Assembly: GCA_032622095.1 (NCBI GenBank)
Contig: CP136064.1
Span: 129,135,605-129,199,604 of the forward strand
Reading direction: 5' to 3'
DNA: 64,000 bases
DNA from: Siphonodentalium dalli
Taxonomy: Eukaryota > Mollusca > Scaphopoda > Gadilida > Siphonodentaliidae
This document shows, one piece after another, positions 46,990 through 57,586 of this stretch (its first letter is position 1; every line of letters starts with the position of its first letter). Both the position numbers and the translations under genes were made by a program. The notes beneath the pieces were generated by a model. That model was not told the origin of the DNA. It worked only from the letters and a program-made list of their open reading frames with translations, and did not search any database.

Positions 46990-47645
46990 ACTACGTTGGC
47001 CCAACCATTTGCCAACCGTTGGCCCAACGTTGGGCCAACGTTGGCCCAACGGTTGGCAAATGGTTGGGCTGCTCGTTGGGCTGCTCGTTGGGCCAACGGT
47101 TGGCAATTGGTTGGGCCAACGTTGGGCCAACGTATTCCAGCCAACGTTCATATTCTGCCAACGTATTGCCAACGTATTGCCAACGTATTGCCAACGTATT
47201 GCCAACGGATAAAATTTTGCCAACGTTGGGCCAACGTTTGGCCAACCTTGTACGGTTGGCAATTGCTTGGGCCAACGTTGGCCCAACGTTGGCCCAACCA
47301 ATTGCCAACCGTTGGCCCAACGAGCAGCCCAACCATTTGCCAACGGTTGGCATTTAGTTGGGCCAACGTTGGCCCAACGTTTGGCCAACCTTATATGTTG
47401 GCCCAATGGTTGGCATTTGGTTGGGCCAACGTTGGCCCAACCAAATGCCAACCGTTGGGCCAATGTGCCAACCTATACCAATGTTCCACGTACATCTGCC
47501 AGCATTTGCCAATAGCAATACCATTTGCCAACCGTTGGGTCAATGTTGGGCCACCATTGGTTCAACGTTGGCCCAATGCGTGGTACCAATGTTGGGCAAA
47601 CTTTGAACCAACGGTAATCCAACATTTGCCAACACCAGCAAAACT
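46990..47645. repeat. 11-bp-periodic self-complementary minisatellite
   Basis: It is built from 11- to 12-bp units such as GTTGGCCCAAC, GTTGGGCCAAC, GGTTGGCAAAT and, in the middle, five copies of GTATTGCCAAC (about 47160-47210). Most units equal their own reverse complement or that of a neighbour. The flanks 47057-47133 and 47270-47343 are reverse complements of each other around the central block. No stop trinucleotide occurs in most units, so nearly all six frames stay open. The long frames (up to 228 codons) are judged repeat artefacts. Confidence 0.85.
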
Positions 47646-47994
47646 ATGTTTTCGCAAAATTAAATCAGATGTGCAACTTTAATAGTACTTATATGGAATG
47701 TCTTGGCGTCTAATAGCCAGAACAGAAAATAGACTTGCATGTTATGTTCAAAAGTAAGAAAAACATACATGTATGTAATGTTGTTGTTGTATCTTGGTGA
47801 TGGACCGTCTGATCGGATTGAGTACCTTTAATTGATCTCAAGAATGAGTTTTGCAAACTGAAAACGATACTGGTACCGGTAGCTAGAAGAGCAGAATTGA
47901 GAGGTTCATGACTCTGACTCACTCGCCAATTATTATTTTATTGATAGATACATTTAGACTATAAATCCTGTTCTCAGAATTTTTAGTTAATTAA

Positions 47995-48289
47995 AGGGAC
48001 TCAATCCGATCAGACGTTCCCCATATCATCAATATGCAACAAAAATATTTCTTCCATACGCTTTAGTTATCAGAATCAATTTATTGCAACGAAATAATGC
48101 TAACCACTGTTAACTATGTTTCAACTTTCTGGGCCACATCTTATTACACATCTCGAGAAATAACAAACTACAAAAATCAATATCTGATCACTCTGAGCTT
48201 TCATGGGTGGGTTCCTCGACTCGAATCAAATATGTTTTACCCCCGAAGCCAAAGAAAATAGTAATTTATGAGCGTCTGATCGAGGACCT
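47995..48289. mobile_element. TTAA-flanked MITE, T2/Kolobok-like, 295 bp
   Basis: TTAA (47991-47994) plus AGGGACTCAATCCGATCAGACG faces CGTCTGATCGAGGACCT plus TTAA (48290-48293). The inverted ends are similar but not perfect. A third end of the same family (CGTCTGATCGGATTGAGTACC, TTTAA) lies at about 47808-47832, left of it. The inner part CTCGACTCGAATCAAATAT relates to 63615-64000. Confidence 0.65.
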
Positions 48290-48620
48290 TTAAATTCTGG
48301 AAACCTTGCATACATCGTTGAATTGCTTTTTTTGTGTTAATGTTAAAATTAATGTCAGAGGACTATGGTACGTACCATAATATGGCATGCGGTAATTTCT
48401 TAATTATATTTAAAATTTAATGGGCTATCAGAAATAAATCAACAAACAAATGATATAATGGAAATAAATATTATTTTAATAAACAATGAACTCATTGCCT
48501 AGTTGTTGTTGTTACATGTGAGACTTGTCCCATGTACATTGCCACTTATTCTGATTATCACGTATTATGTCCTGTTTATAGTATGTCTCCAAGTTTGTAG
48601 ATTGATAAACATTGCCAGTT

Positions 48621-49110
48621 ATTTTGTTCTGGATTTTGATATCAATTTGAAATACGAATAGCACCTTGTATCAGTAGTTTCCATGTTCCACTAAGCCACT
48701 CCCACATTGTCACATGTGACAGAAGATTACACTTTAAATCCAGAAGATATAGGAATCAAATCTTGTTAACAAACAGATTATACACTTTACTAGTAGACAC
48801 TGTCCTAGAATGAGCAGCATTCCACGGTTCCATCTTCCAGAAATCATATGCTCACTGCCATCATGTGTTTCTTACGTATTTTGTTTTGGATTTTGATATC
48901 AATTTGAATTAATTAAGAATAATGCCTTGTATCAGTAGTTTCCCGGTTCCACTAAGCCACTCCTACATTGTCACATGTGATAGAAGATTACACTTTAAAT
49001 CCAGAAGATATAGGTCATAGGAACACAAATCTTGTTCACAAACAGATTCCAGAATGAGCAGCAATCGAGGGTCCCATCTTCCAGCCAGCGGATGCTCACT
49101 GCCATTATGT
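48621..49110. repeat. 257-bp tandem duplication
   Basis: 'TTTTGATATCAATTTGAA', 'CCACTAAGCCACTCC' and 'GTGACAGAAGATTACACTTT' occur in both copies at 257-bp spacing (48621 and 48878). The right copy runs into the exon-like segment 48995-49195; the left copy repeats only its 3' half, with stops. Confidence 0.8.
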
Positions 49111-49195
49111 GTTTCTTAAGTCCTTCGAATTGAATGATTGGTCTGTTGATAGGTTTTTGGCTCTCATTCTGCCAAGTTTCATCCTCAATCTTCAA
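48995..49195 (-). CDS. Possible terminal exon, unassigned
   Basis: On the minus strand an acceptor TTTCTTATTTTTTTGAAG precedes an open frame of 64-66 codons reading IEDETWQNESQKPINRPIIQ, then KKHIMAVSIRWLEDGTLDCC, and ending at a stop at 48995-48997. The composition is typical of a soluble protein. The family is not recognised. The 3' half is duplicated 257 bp downstream with in-frame stops, consistent with a real exon that suffered partial duplication. Confidence 0.35.
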   Translation of the reverse strand: MKIEDETWQNESQKPINRPIIQFEGLKKHIMAVSIRWLEDGTLDCCSFWNLFVNKICVPMTYIFWI

Positions 49196-49244
49196 AAAAA
49201 TAAGAAATAGAAAATTATATTAAACTCAGAAGAATCCTATTTAA

Positions 49245-49401
49245 CTTTATCATTTCTGGAGCTTCCTGAAATTTTCAGAAAAACCTGTACCGATGCATTC
49301 TCATATATACAAGCCTCCCATGGGAAGCCTCACATATATAAGAGAATGCACTGGCACATGATATTTAATGCTGCACCAGTACATCTCCCGACATAAAAGG
49401 G
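49245..49401. mobile_element. TTAA-flanked hairpin MITE (piggyBac-like)
   Basis: TTAA at 49241-49244 and 49402-49405 encloses ends related to CCTTT..ATGAC.GGAGC. The centre is an inverted repeat (GCATTCTCATATATAC / ACATATATAAGAGAATGC) around CCCATGGG. A longer relative lies at 55905-56145. Confidence 0.6.
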
Positions 49402-49405
49402 TTAA

Positions 49406-50334
49406 TATTTTGGTAATAGCATTCTATTGCTAAATTAATAATAAAGCTTGTAGCAAAGTCATCGGTAGGCATGGAGAGAAGGCCAACTTCATCTATGGTT
49501 AATGACAAGAGTCAAACCGTTTTGGGCATATAATTAATTATTTAGTCAAAATAATTATTAGTACGGCATTTTAAGACATCTGACGTCAAGGGCACCAATC
49601 TGATAGTCCGATACAGGTCTATCTGTCCCAACACTCCCCAGGTTAATTGATCCCTTTGTATACTTTTCAACTCAAGAGGATCTGACATTTAGTTGCCCAT
49701 AGGCAGACAGATAGATGAAATTGAATTTTATGAGTGTATATACATGTATAATCAATTCAGGAAATTGGCAGCTTTCTTCGACTCATATTTAATATTTTCT
49801 AACCCGGAAAATATCTAAAATGTATATAGGAAGATATAACCATCTTTAAGGCCAAGTGACAAACTTTACATACTAAGGGCTCTCCAAATTAAGTTATAGA
49901 GTTGCAAATACTAAGTTTCAAATACTCAAATACTTGTGAGTTGAGGTTGTATTGAACATAGGTATTTTACTAGTTATCTGGTCACAGGTGGTTCAGATTT
50001 TAACTTGTTCCATTATAATAAAATTATAGGTAAATTTTATAATTTACCTAGTGCACTTGTCAGTTAAATGTTATGACTGTTCAATGGTATACCTGCTTTA
50101 GTTCCCAAACTGTTGAAATCTTGACCAAATATCTGCACATTCCTGCCATTGAAGCTCAGCATTACTTCTTTTTTTTTTAAATTCATTTTACCACCTCTAA
50201 TTTTGTACATGTTCACAATCACAAAATGGTTTATATTCAATCATGCCATTCCATGTACCTATATGTCATTCCATCATTCATGAGCATCACGATGATATTG
50301 GAGAAGATCAGATCTATTATTAAAACCAACTTAC
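49406..50334. other. AT-rich, nothing recognised
   Basis: If the minus-strand exon-like segments on either side belong to one gene, this would be its intron. Confidence 0.3.
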
Positions 50335-50397
50335 CAAATATTGATATCGGGAACATTCTTGTGGGTGGTGTGGTGGTAAAGGCTGTGGATATGACTA
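50335..50397 (-). CDS. Exon-like segment, 3' part, split by a foldback element
   Basis: On the minus strand the segment ends ATATTTG followed by GTAAGTTGG, a near-perfect splice donor. All three frames are open over its 63 bp, so the product cannot be read with confidence. Together with 52682-52771 it would form one exon of about 150 bp before the 2.28-kb insertion. Confidence 0.3.
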
Positions 50398-52681
50398 TAG
50401 TCCAGTGCATTTATGTTTTTTTTGCCCAGAACTAATTGCAACAGAATGTTTTTTTGCTGGAATAGGTACAGATACCCTCCATAAACAACATACTAAAAAT
50501 CAGCAAAATTCGGAAAAAGGGAAATTGGTTATTTTCGTGAAATAAATTTGGGAAAATTTGGTCAAATCATCAATTTATGGATTTTCTTTAACGTATATAA
50601 AAAAATAAAATACACAAGTCCTACAAATATCATGCCTATTTTGTTGTCCTCACTTTCCTGAATCCAGAACTGAAAACCAATGTCAAAGTTTTTGAGTATT
50701 TTTCGAGTTGTGTGCCTTCAAAAATGTGCATTTACCTTATTTCGGAGCCTAAATTTCGCATAATGAGCCAAATGTCGTATTTTATGGTTAATTATTTTTA
50801 AAAAGAGCGCAAAATGCAGAGCTTTTTCACTGTTTTTGTAATTTCCTCACTAGATAAAACACAAAAAATGATTAATATGTGCATCCATGGTTAAGAAGAA
50901 TAAAATATTCTCAAACAAAATGTGTGTTCCATTGTATGGACTTAGCGAAATTTGCCACTGACACAGAACCCGTGTGATGAAATGCCATATTTGAGGTCAT
51001 GTAACGCAATAAATTAAAATCTATATGCTCTGCTTTTCTCGCTACCTTTTAAGAATACAAGATTGAACAAATTGTGATGGAATTTCTAAATACATTGGTG
51101 AAGAAAATTAAATTATGGCTCCATGAACTCGTAGTCTAGCCTCTTTCCGAAAATGCTATTGTGGGGCGTTTCTGTCAATTTTTTAAAGGTTTTTGTGCAT
51201 ATTCAGAAATATTAACGAAAGTTTATTGTGTAAAAGTATTTGATATTTCTTCTTATATCAGTTTTACGTTGAGAAAATAACATTTCAATGGTTATACATA
51301 TGAATGTCACTGGATTTCACTCATCATTTCGGGAATATTACTCCAAATTTGAATGGCAGAAATATGGGGTAGGGGAAAGCATATCAACAAAAACTATAAA
51401 ATCAGGCATCTTGAAACATACAACTTTATATTATCAGCTGCTGCATGTATTGTTCTTTCATACGTAATTTAACACTTTCTTTGTTTATATTCATTGACAG
51501 AGCTATGTGGCAGTGGCAGTGAAATGTCAAATTGGCATTTTGAAATTGTTTTTAAACAACATGGCCATAACATTCTAAATGAAAGTTCAGTAACGCATTA
51601 AGCCGTTTAATAAAGCAACAGGAATATATACAAACTGGAAGAAAACAACTTTGTGTCTGAAATGGCTGTATTTTGGTAATATTACATTTTATGATTTCCC
51701 CTACCCCTATACAAACGTTCAAATTTGGAGTTAGTTTACTGAAAAATGAGAGAAATCAAGTGACATACGAGGGCATAACCAATGTAAGGCTTAATTTTCA
51801 ACACTAAAGTGTTGGGGGAGGAAAGTTCAAATAATGTTACACATTAAAACACCATTTGCTTTTTCTATTTATGCCCAAAAACCGTTTTGAATGGACAAAA
51901 ATGTCTCAACATGGCATTTTTGGAAACAAGTTAAGACTAAGGATTCAAAGGCCCATAAGTTGATTTTCTTAAATAAAGTTTTGTTAATACCTTTGCAATT
52001 TGTTCAATCTAGTATACTTAAAAGGTTACAAGAAAAGCAGGGCATATGGATATAAAATGATTGAGTTACATGACCTCAAATATTGCATTTCATCACACAG
52101 GTTCTGTGTCAGTGGCAAATTTGGCTAAGTCCATACAATGGAACACACATTTTGTTTGAGAATATTTTATTCTTCTTAACCATACTTGCACATATTAATC
52201 ATTTTTTGTGTTTTATCTAGTGAGGAAATTACAAAAACAGTGAAAAAGCTCTGCATTTGGCGCTCGTTTTTTTAAATAATTAACCATAAAATACGACATT
52301 TGGCTCATTCTGCGAAATTTAGGCTCCGAAATAAGGTAAATTCCCGTTTTTGAAGGCACACAACTCGAAAAATACTCAATAAATCTAGCAATGGTTTTCA
52401 GTTCTGGATTCAGGAAAGTGAGGACAACAAAATAGGCATGATATATGTATGACTTGTTAATTTGATTTTGTTATATACATCCATGAAAATCCATAAATTG
52501 ATGATTTGACCATATTTTCCCTAATTTATTTCACGAAATTCTCCACAATTTCCCTTTTTCCGATTTTTGCTGATTTTTAGTATGTTGTTTATGGAGGGTT
52601 TATGTACTTATTCCAGCAAAACAAAATTCTGTTGCAATTAGTTCCGGGTTTGGCATTTTTTCTCATAAATGCACTGGACTA
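50398..52681. mobile_element. 2.28-kb foldback element with about 1-kb inverted arms
   Basis: The left arm begins TAGTCCAGTGCATTTATG and the right arm ends with its exact complement. The arms remain recognisably complementary to about 51380 and from about 51690, with many single-base differences; only about 0.3 kb forms the loop. No transposase frame is present. The flanks GACTA and CTAGTC leave the target duplication ambiguous (TA or CTA). Arm divergence suggests an older insertion than the Harbinger-like element at 3170. Confidence 0.8.
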
Positions 52682-52771
52682 CTAGTCAAGTCTGGTATTG
52701 ATGCCATCATATATACCAGTATTATGGGACCATCGACAGGCATGGTCAGGGCAATAGGACTCTTCAAGCTG
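52682..52771 (-). CDS. Exon-like segment, 5' part, split by a foldback element
   Basis: The minus-strand acceptor ATTTATTTCTTTTCAG is followed by CAGCTTGAAGAG. Two frames are open to the insertion: QLEESYCPDHACRWSHNTGI (phase 0) and SLKSPIALTMPVDGPIILVY. Neither is recognised. The strong acceptor here and strong donor at 50334 are the main evidence. Confidence 0.3.
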   Translation of the reverse strand, partial: QLEESYCPDHACRWSHNTGIYDGINTRLD

Positions 52772-53156
52772 CTGAAAAGAAATAAATTAATAATTAAGGT
52801 AACGGTATACAGAATATTCATGCTCCAAATAAAAGTGCAGGCCCAAATAATACTGCAGAGGTGAAATTCCATTGAAAATTTGAAAGTTAATAAAAGTGCA
52901 GACCCAAATAATAGTGCAGGGTGAACACTGAGCAAAACATCAACATAACTGCTTAAACAAATTATTTTTATAGCAGGTCAACTTTACGAATCAACATAGT
53001 ATGTGTCACGTGGCGTTTTATTCAATATTTAAATGTTAACATGTATGACATTATTAGACATACACTTGAAATATATACATGCACAAAGTTATTAAGCTCA
53101 GCATTTTGATATCAGAATCATGGTATAGATATTTTGCTGATTTATTTGGAGCCCAA
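52772..53156. other. Spacer with a short duplication
   Basis: 'AAAGTGCAG.CCCAAATAATA.TGCAG' occurs at about 52830 and 52890. Nothing else is seen. Confidence 0.35.
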
Positions 53157-53303
53157 GAGTAATGTCCTAAATAATCGACTTCTTAACCACAGCAGAGAGA
53201 TTTCCGACGAATGGCAACAAACCATATTTACGACCAAATCGTGAAAATCCTGAAAACTTACCAATAATTCTGCTGTGGTTAAGGGGTCAATTATTTAGGG
53301 CAT
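53157..53303. mobile_element. Hairpin MITE, GTAATG..CC family, diverged copy
   Basis: AGTAATGTCCTAAATAATCG and CTTCTTAACCACAGCAG pair with CTGCTGTGGTTAAG and CAATTATTTAGGGCA. It belongs with 56806-57223 and 60080-60386. Confidence 0.65.
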
Positions 53304-53305
53304 AA

Positions 53306-53536
53306 ATGTATGTATTTGATGCTGCTGTAGTAACACTGGTACGTGTACCACAGCATGGCATGTTCAGTTGTGATAGACCAAGTCTTCTAGGTCCAGCTTG
53401 TGATATTGGTTGGGTTAATGCTGTTGTGGACCAAATCACAACCATAAGTGACCCATTTCTCTTCAATGGTGGACAGAATCGTTGGCAGGAATTATCTTGC
53501 TTGTATGTCTTCGGATTAGATCAAATGGCCGCTTAA
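53306..53536 (+). CDS. Unassigned open frame, protein-like
   Basis: A 76-codon frame includes VVTLVRVPQHGMFSCDRPSL, GPACDIGWVNAVVDQ and FLFNGGQNRWQELSC. Codon third positions are mixed and many GCT/GGT codons occur, as in real coding DNA. A possible donor GTATGT follows the codons for LSCL. The left end abuts a hairpin MITE, which may have truncated it. I do not recognise the family; the minus strand is also largely open. Confidence 0.25.
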   Translation: MYVFDAAVVTLVRVPQHGMFSCDRPSLLGPACDIGWVNAVVDQITTISDPFLFNGGQNRWQELSCLYVFGLDQMAA

Positions 53537-53539
53537 GTT

Positions 53540-54126
53540 TGCGTATACGAAAATAGAGGGCATGCTTTCAAGCATGTGTAGTATATCAGAGGTCTGTTGA
53601 ATGTCAAAGCAACGAGATTTATGAGTAAACAAAGGCTGTCATGCGCGTACCGTGCTAATTAAGTATTAAATTTAACCCATTGAACAACAAGGCAGGGAAT
53701 ATATTGCTGTGTTAATATTTGTTCGTTAATAATCTGCTAAACATCATGGGGTGTTACCAGCTTGAGATTGCATGCTTTTATGTAACTTTTGTGAACATAT
53801 ATCGCAATAAACATAGAGTTAATTACCCAGGAAAATTTCTATAATTGTAAGGCCAAAAGGAAGAATACCTGAGTTTAGGGTAACATGAAGGAAATAAACA
53901 GAGGCGGGCGGGCGGTACTTCATTTTATTTTATTTTTTCATTTTATTTTTCACGGGGGATAGTATTTAAGTATTCGTGCCTTCTAATCGTCTGCCAGTGT
54001 CACTCGTATACTTGGGCAAGTCATTGTCACACTAATCAATGTCATGGTAGCTTTAATCAGTTTAATGGTGTTACAGAAGTTCAATGACATGTATACAGCA
54101 TGATATTAAATGATATTATATATAGA
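53540..54126. other. Spacer, nothing recognised
   Basis: A short GGCG-rich phrase lies near 53905. No gene or element is seen. Confidence 0.3.
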
Positions 54127-54146
54127 ACTAGAAGGTGACCCGACTT
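54127..54146 (+). mobile_element. First 20 bp of a CTAG/stem-loop element, split here
   Basis: CTAGAAGGTGACCCGACTT is the start seen at 28947 and 30084. The element is cut by the 4.5-kb insertion and resumes at 58676. Confidence 0.75.
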
Positions 54147-54905
54147 AGACTGGTACCCTGTCCCAACTCCAGCTACTCGCCCGTAGGGACAGGGATAGGC
54201 TAAACAGAAAGTGGAATTTTGAATTGTGTTTCCGGTTTGTGAGACATTGTTTTAAAATAGAAAAGCACATTTCAACATCGGTACGTTTTTCTTAATTTAA
54301 TAATACAAGACGCAATTATATAACTTTGACAACTACTCAATCAAATTGAATAGAGTGTTTTTCACAGGAATCGACTAACCCCGATCAACGGCAATAAGTT
54401 AAATAGTGCAAAATCATGTTTTTGTAGCTTGGATATTTGGAAACTCTGATGTCAACAAACACCCCCCGTAACAGGTTACATCAATTTTGTGTCGAAGTTT
54501 GCTGGCTCATGTCGCATTTTATTAACTAATTTCGTCGGGGATATATTTACGCTCATGTTGATACCAAAATTAACACAATGGGTCGATGTGATTTGCCTGG
54601 GTGGACCTTTTACCATAAATTGCCAAACTTGGCTATACCGTCCCATGATCTGACAAGTTGGTCAGTCTGTACTACATACATTTAAGGGGTTTATTTACAT
54701 TAATGATAAAACAGGTATCTCCTTCACACATATATGTCAATATAAGTTGATGACGATAGTTTTATTTGTTCCAAATAAGTTTCGTGAGGTACTAGTAATC
54801 ACCCCCCCCCCCCCCCCCTCGTGCACGGTTACATCAACATTGAAGAAGTTTGCTGCCTCATGTCTGATTTTTTTATTTCGATGTTTCGGCAATCATCTAT
54901 ATGAG

Positions 54906-55512
54906 CAGGGTCCGCGCTGGACCGAAATTTACTTTGGCCAAATAATTTGCCAAATGAAAATATGTTTTGCCAAATTATTTTAGCAATTGCCAAATGCTAT
55001 CTCCGATAGTATCATTTTCTGCAACCTTAAGTCTTATGTTTCGACACTCGCGGTTTGAACCACTTTTGATATCGATAGAAAAGCAGTTAGTTAATAATTA
55101 ATTATACTCGCATCTCTATTGTGGTTTATCACACAACAATAAGCCGATCACCGAACAATACAATGGTAGAAGGGTTTCTTCAACAGAAGGGCACATCACA
55201 GGAGGATTAGCTATGTAAACACCACCACCGCACTAACTACGGGTAATCCCTCCAACTACCGGTACTGATGCTATCAGAATAACTGCATCTTAAGAGAGGT
55301 ATTAACTTTCCACAAATCTTATAAAAACACCATAATATAATTATGTTGTAAGAGTTTCCTGAAATTAATAGTATTGATTGACCAGTATTTTTCAAATTTC
55401 TTGAGGAATTAAAAAGTGACTTGCCAAAACTTTTGCCACATGAAAATATTTTTTGCCAAATGTGAATTATTTTTGCCATTGGCAAATTTGGCAAATGGCA
55501 GTGCGAACCCTG
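54906..55512. mobile_element. hAT-type MITE, 607 bp, nested in a MULE-like arm
   Basis: The ends CAGGGTCCGCGCTGG and CAGTGCGAACCCTG match hAT. TATATGAG is duplicated at both sides (54898-54905 and 55513-55520). The opposite arm of the host element at about 57890 has the uninterrupted site with one TATATGAG, proving the insertion. Many TTGCCAAAT phrases near the ends look like subterminal transposase sites. Confidence 0.93.
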
Positions 55513-55904
55513 TATATGAGGCAGATATATTTTGTTTGCGTGATGTCACTCATTTGAAATAGTTGTCAGCTACAAAGAGGCGATCTAATTAATAAATAAG
55601 ATATTACTTGGTAGATTTGACATTAATTTATTTATTTGTTTGTGACAGTGACCCCCGCACATGTTTTATTGGTGACACAGTGACCCTGCACGTGTTTGAC
55701 ATTCAGTCTCAGGCTGATTTCGGACCTGATATCAAACCAACCAAGTAATATCCTCTAAATTTCAAGCCTAAAATTAAATAAACCTAGTTAACTGCATACC
55801 ATGTTGTTCTGATAGAAACTATTGCCTCAAATAAAAAAAATGGGTCCCTATTTCAGAAAATTAATTGCTTATTTTCTATTGATTAAAAATCTTTTCTGTA
55901 TTAA

Positions 55905-56145
55905 CCTTTCCATGACTGGAGCTTCCTCAAATTTTGTGAACACCCTGTGCCAATGCACTCTCTTATAAATGTGAGGATCCCTTATAAAAGAGAATGCTTT
56001 GACCAAACAATATTTACCTTGATCTTGTAAGACAATGCATTCTCTTATATATGCGAGGCGCCCTATGGGAGACTCGCATATATAAGAGAATGCTTTGGAA
56101 CAGGGTCTTTAATGCTGCACCAGTACGGCTCCCGTCATGAAAGGA
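55905..56145. mobile_element. TTAA-flanked hairpin MITE (piggyBac-like), 241 bp
   Basis: TTAA at 55901-55904 and 56146-56149 surrounds CCTTTCCATGACTGGAGC and GGCTCCCGTCATGAAAGGA. The centre holds a 21-bp-arm hairpin, GCATTCTCTTATATATGCGAG and its complement (56037-56092). It is related to 49245-49401. Confidence 0.75.
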
Positions 56146-56317
56146 TTAAAGATTTGCACTCTAATCCTCATCAATTAGTTTTGACTTTTACAATGTAGCA
56201 CTGGTACTTGATTTACTGAGAGTAATGTAGAATGAAATAGAATATTCTTATGCTGATTTTGAGGTAAATAGTCCAGGTGTCATTTAGAAATTTGGTAGAC
56301 AAATAAAAATATTAGGA

Positions 56318-56772
56318 TCAGGGTCAAGCCTGGATATAGTGTGTCAGACATTTGCAGAATGAGGTCCCCAGAGGGTGAATTTAGTGATGCTACCCTGCAT
56401 CACCAAATTAACCCTCTGGGAACCTCATTCTGTTTAGGCCTCATCTTCTGGAAGTACATGTACCAGTATCTATGGCCTCAAATTAACATTGATTTTAGTT
56501 ACTTTTCTGTTCAGTTACTCTTTTCCCCCTAATTTGCAGACAATAATTTGCATAATCGAGGTGACTAATGAGTGAACATTATCAACTTCAACTGGGGAAT
56601 TTCAATCTGATCCTAGGTCTCCCATAGCAGTTGAGGCCTAAGCAGAATGAGGTTCCCAAATGGTGAATTTGGTTATGCTAGCCTGCTGTGTCTGACAGTG
56701 TCAATAAATTCACTCTCTGGGGACATGATTCTGCAAATGTCAGACACACTAAATCCGGGCTTGGTCTGGGTA
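56318..56772. repeat. Nested inverted repeats
   Basis: CAAGCCTGGATATAGTGTGT...GGTGAATTTA (56318-56383) pairs with 56704-56768. An inner pair around GAGGCCTAA/TTAGGCCTC (56430 and 56635) shares 'CAGAATGAGGTTCCC'. A local hairpin at 56353-56433 adds a third level. Confidence 0.7.
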
Positions 56773-56805
56773 TTTATTAAGGTAGGTATGGGGGACCTCA
56801 AACTG

Positions 56806-57223
56806 TACAGTAATGCTCTAAGTAATCGACTTCTTAACCACAGCAGAATTATGGGTAACTTTTCAGGATTTAGTTGGAAATATGGCTCGTTGCCATTCAT
56901 CGGAAAGTTCTCCCCGTGAGCTTTCCGATGAATTACAACAAGCCATATTTCCGACTAAATCCTGAAAAGTTACCCATAATTCTGCTGTGGTTAAGAAGTC
57001 GATTACTTAGAGCATTACTGTAGTAATTGACTCTTTAGCCACAGCAGAATTATGGGAAATGTTTCAGGATTTAGTCGGAAATATGGCTTGTTGCTATTCA
57101 GTGGAAAACTCTCACCGAGAGCTATCTGATGAATGGCAGCAAGCCATATTTCCGACTAAATCCTGAAAAATTACCCATAATTCTGCTGTGGTTAAGGAGT
57201 CGATTATTTAGGGCATTACTGTA
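56806..57223. mobile_element. Two abutting hairpin MITEs (TA-CAGTAATGC family)
   Basis: Each unit (56806-57022 and 57021-57223) is a nearly perfect palindrome with TACAGTAATGC-type ends, CTTAACCACAGCAGAATTATG stems and a GGAAATATGGCT.GTTGC inner stem. They share the TA between them. TA target and CAGT ends suggest a Tc1/mariner-type MITE. Confidence 0.8.
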
Positions 57224-57291
57224 CAAGTAGGCCTGTACTGTACAAGACATGCTTTTTTCAATATGTCATACAAACTATTATTAATTTTTAG

Positions 57292-57359
57292 GTGATGAGC
57301 TGAGAAGAGTTATAACCACCTTACCAAGACTCATAGATCATAATGTCATGAGGATAAAG
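57292..57359 (+). CDS. Exon-like segment on the plus strand, unassigned
   Basis: An acceptor ATTATTAATTTTTAG precedes 68 bp ending AAAG followed by GTATGA. The open frame reads DELRRVITTLPRLIDHNVMR. The next plus-strand acceptor (GATATGCATTTCAG, 57450) opens a compatible frame of 38 codons ending at 57567 with a hydrophobic tail. A competing minus-strand exon overlaps the second part, so the strand is unresolved. Confidence 0.25.
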
Positions 57360-57459
57360 GTATGATTTCAGAGCTGTTAGCCATTTATTCCAAATATATT
57401 ATAAAATTGTATTTAAAATAATAACCACTAAAATATGATATGCATTTCAGAAAACTTAC

Positions 57460-57586
57460 AGAAAAACTTTGTCTTTTTTTCTCACGGAGTGGTGTTTGGT
57501 CGGGGTGCTGATATCCCGATTTCTTTTTACATTTCTTCTCTTTGTACTGACACTCGTTGATATTTAACTTGGTGTACGGTCCATTT
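57460..57586 (-). CDS. Exon-like segment on the minus strand, unassigned
   Basis: The minus-strand acceptor TTTAATATTTTGCAG and donor TCT-GTAAGTTTTC are both excellent. The frame between reads NGPYTKLNINECQYKEKKCK, then KKSGYQHPDQTPLREKKRQS. It ends in phase 0, the phase in which 52771 would continue as QLEESYCPDH. However, it lies inside the 54147-58675 element, so it may be captured or belong to that element. No family is recognised. Confidence 0.3.

Noticed and set aside
46963-47682. Long overlapping frames of up to 228 codons on both strands
   Set aside because: They are produced by a palindromic 11-bp repeat without stop trinucleotides. All frames are open, so openness is not evidence of coding.
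54747-54983. 78-codon frame across a C-run
   Set aside because: It spans a transposon arm and the border of a nested hAT and has no protein-like features.
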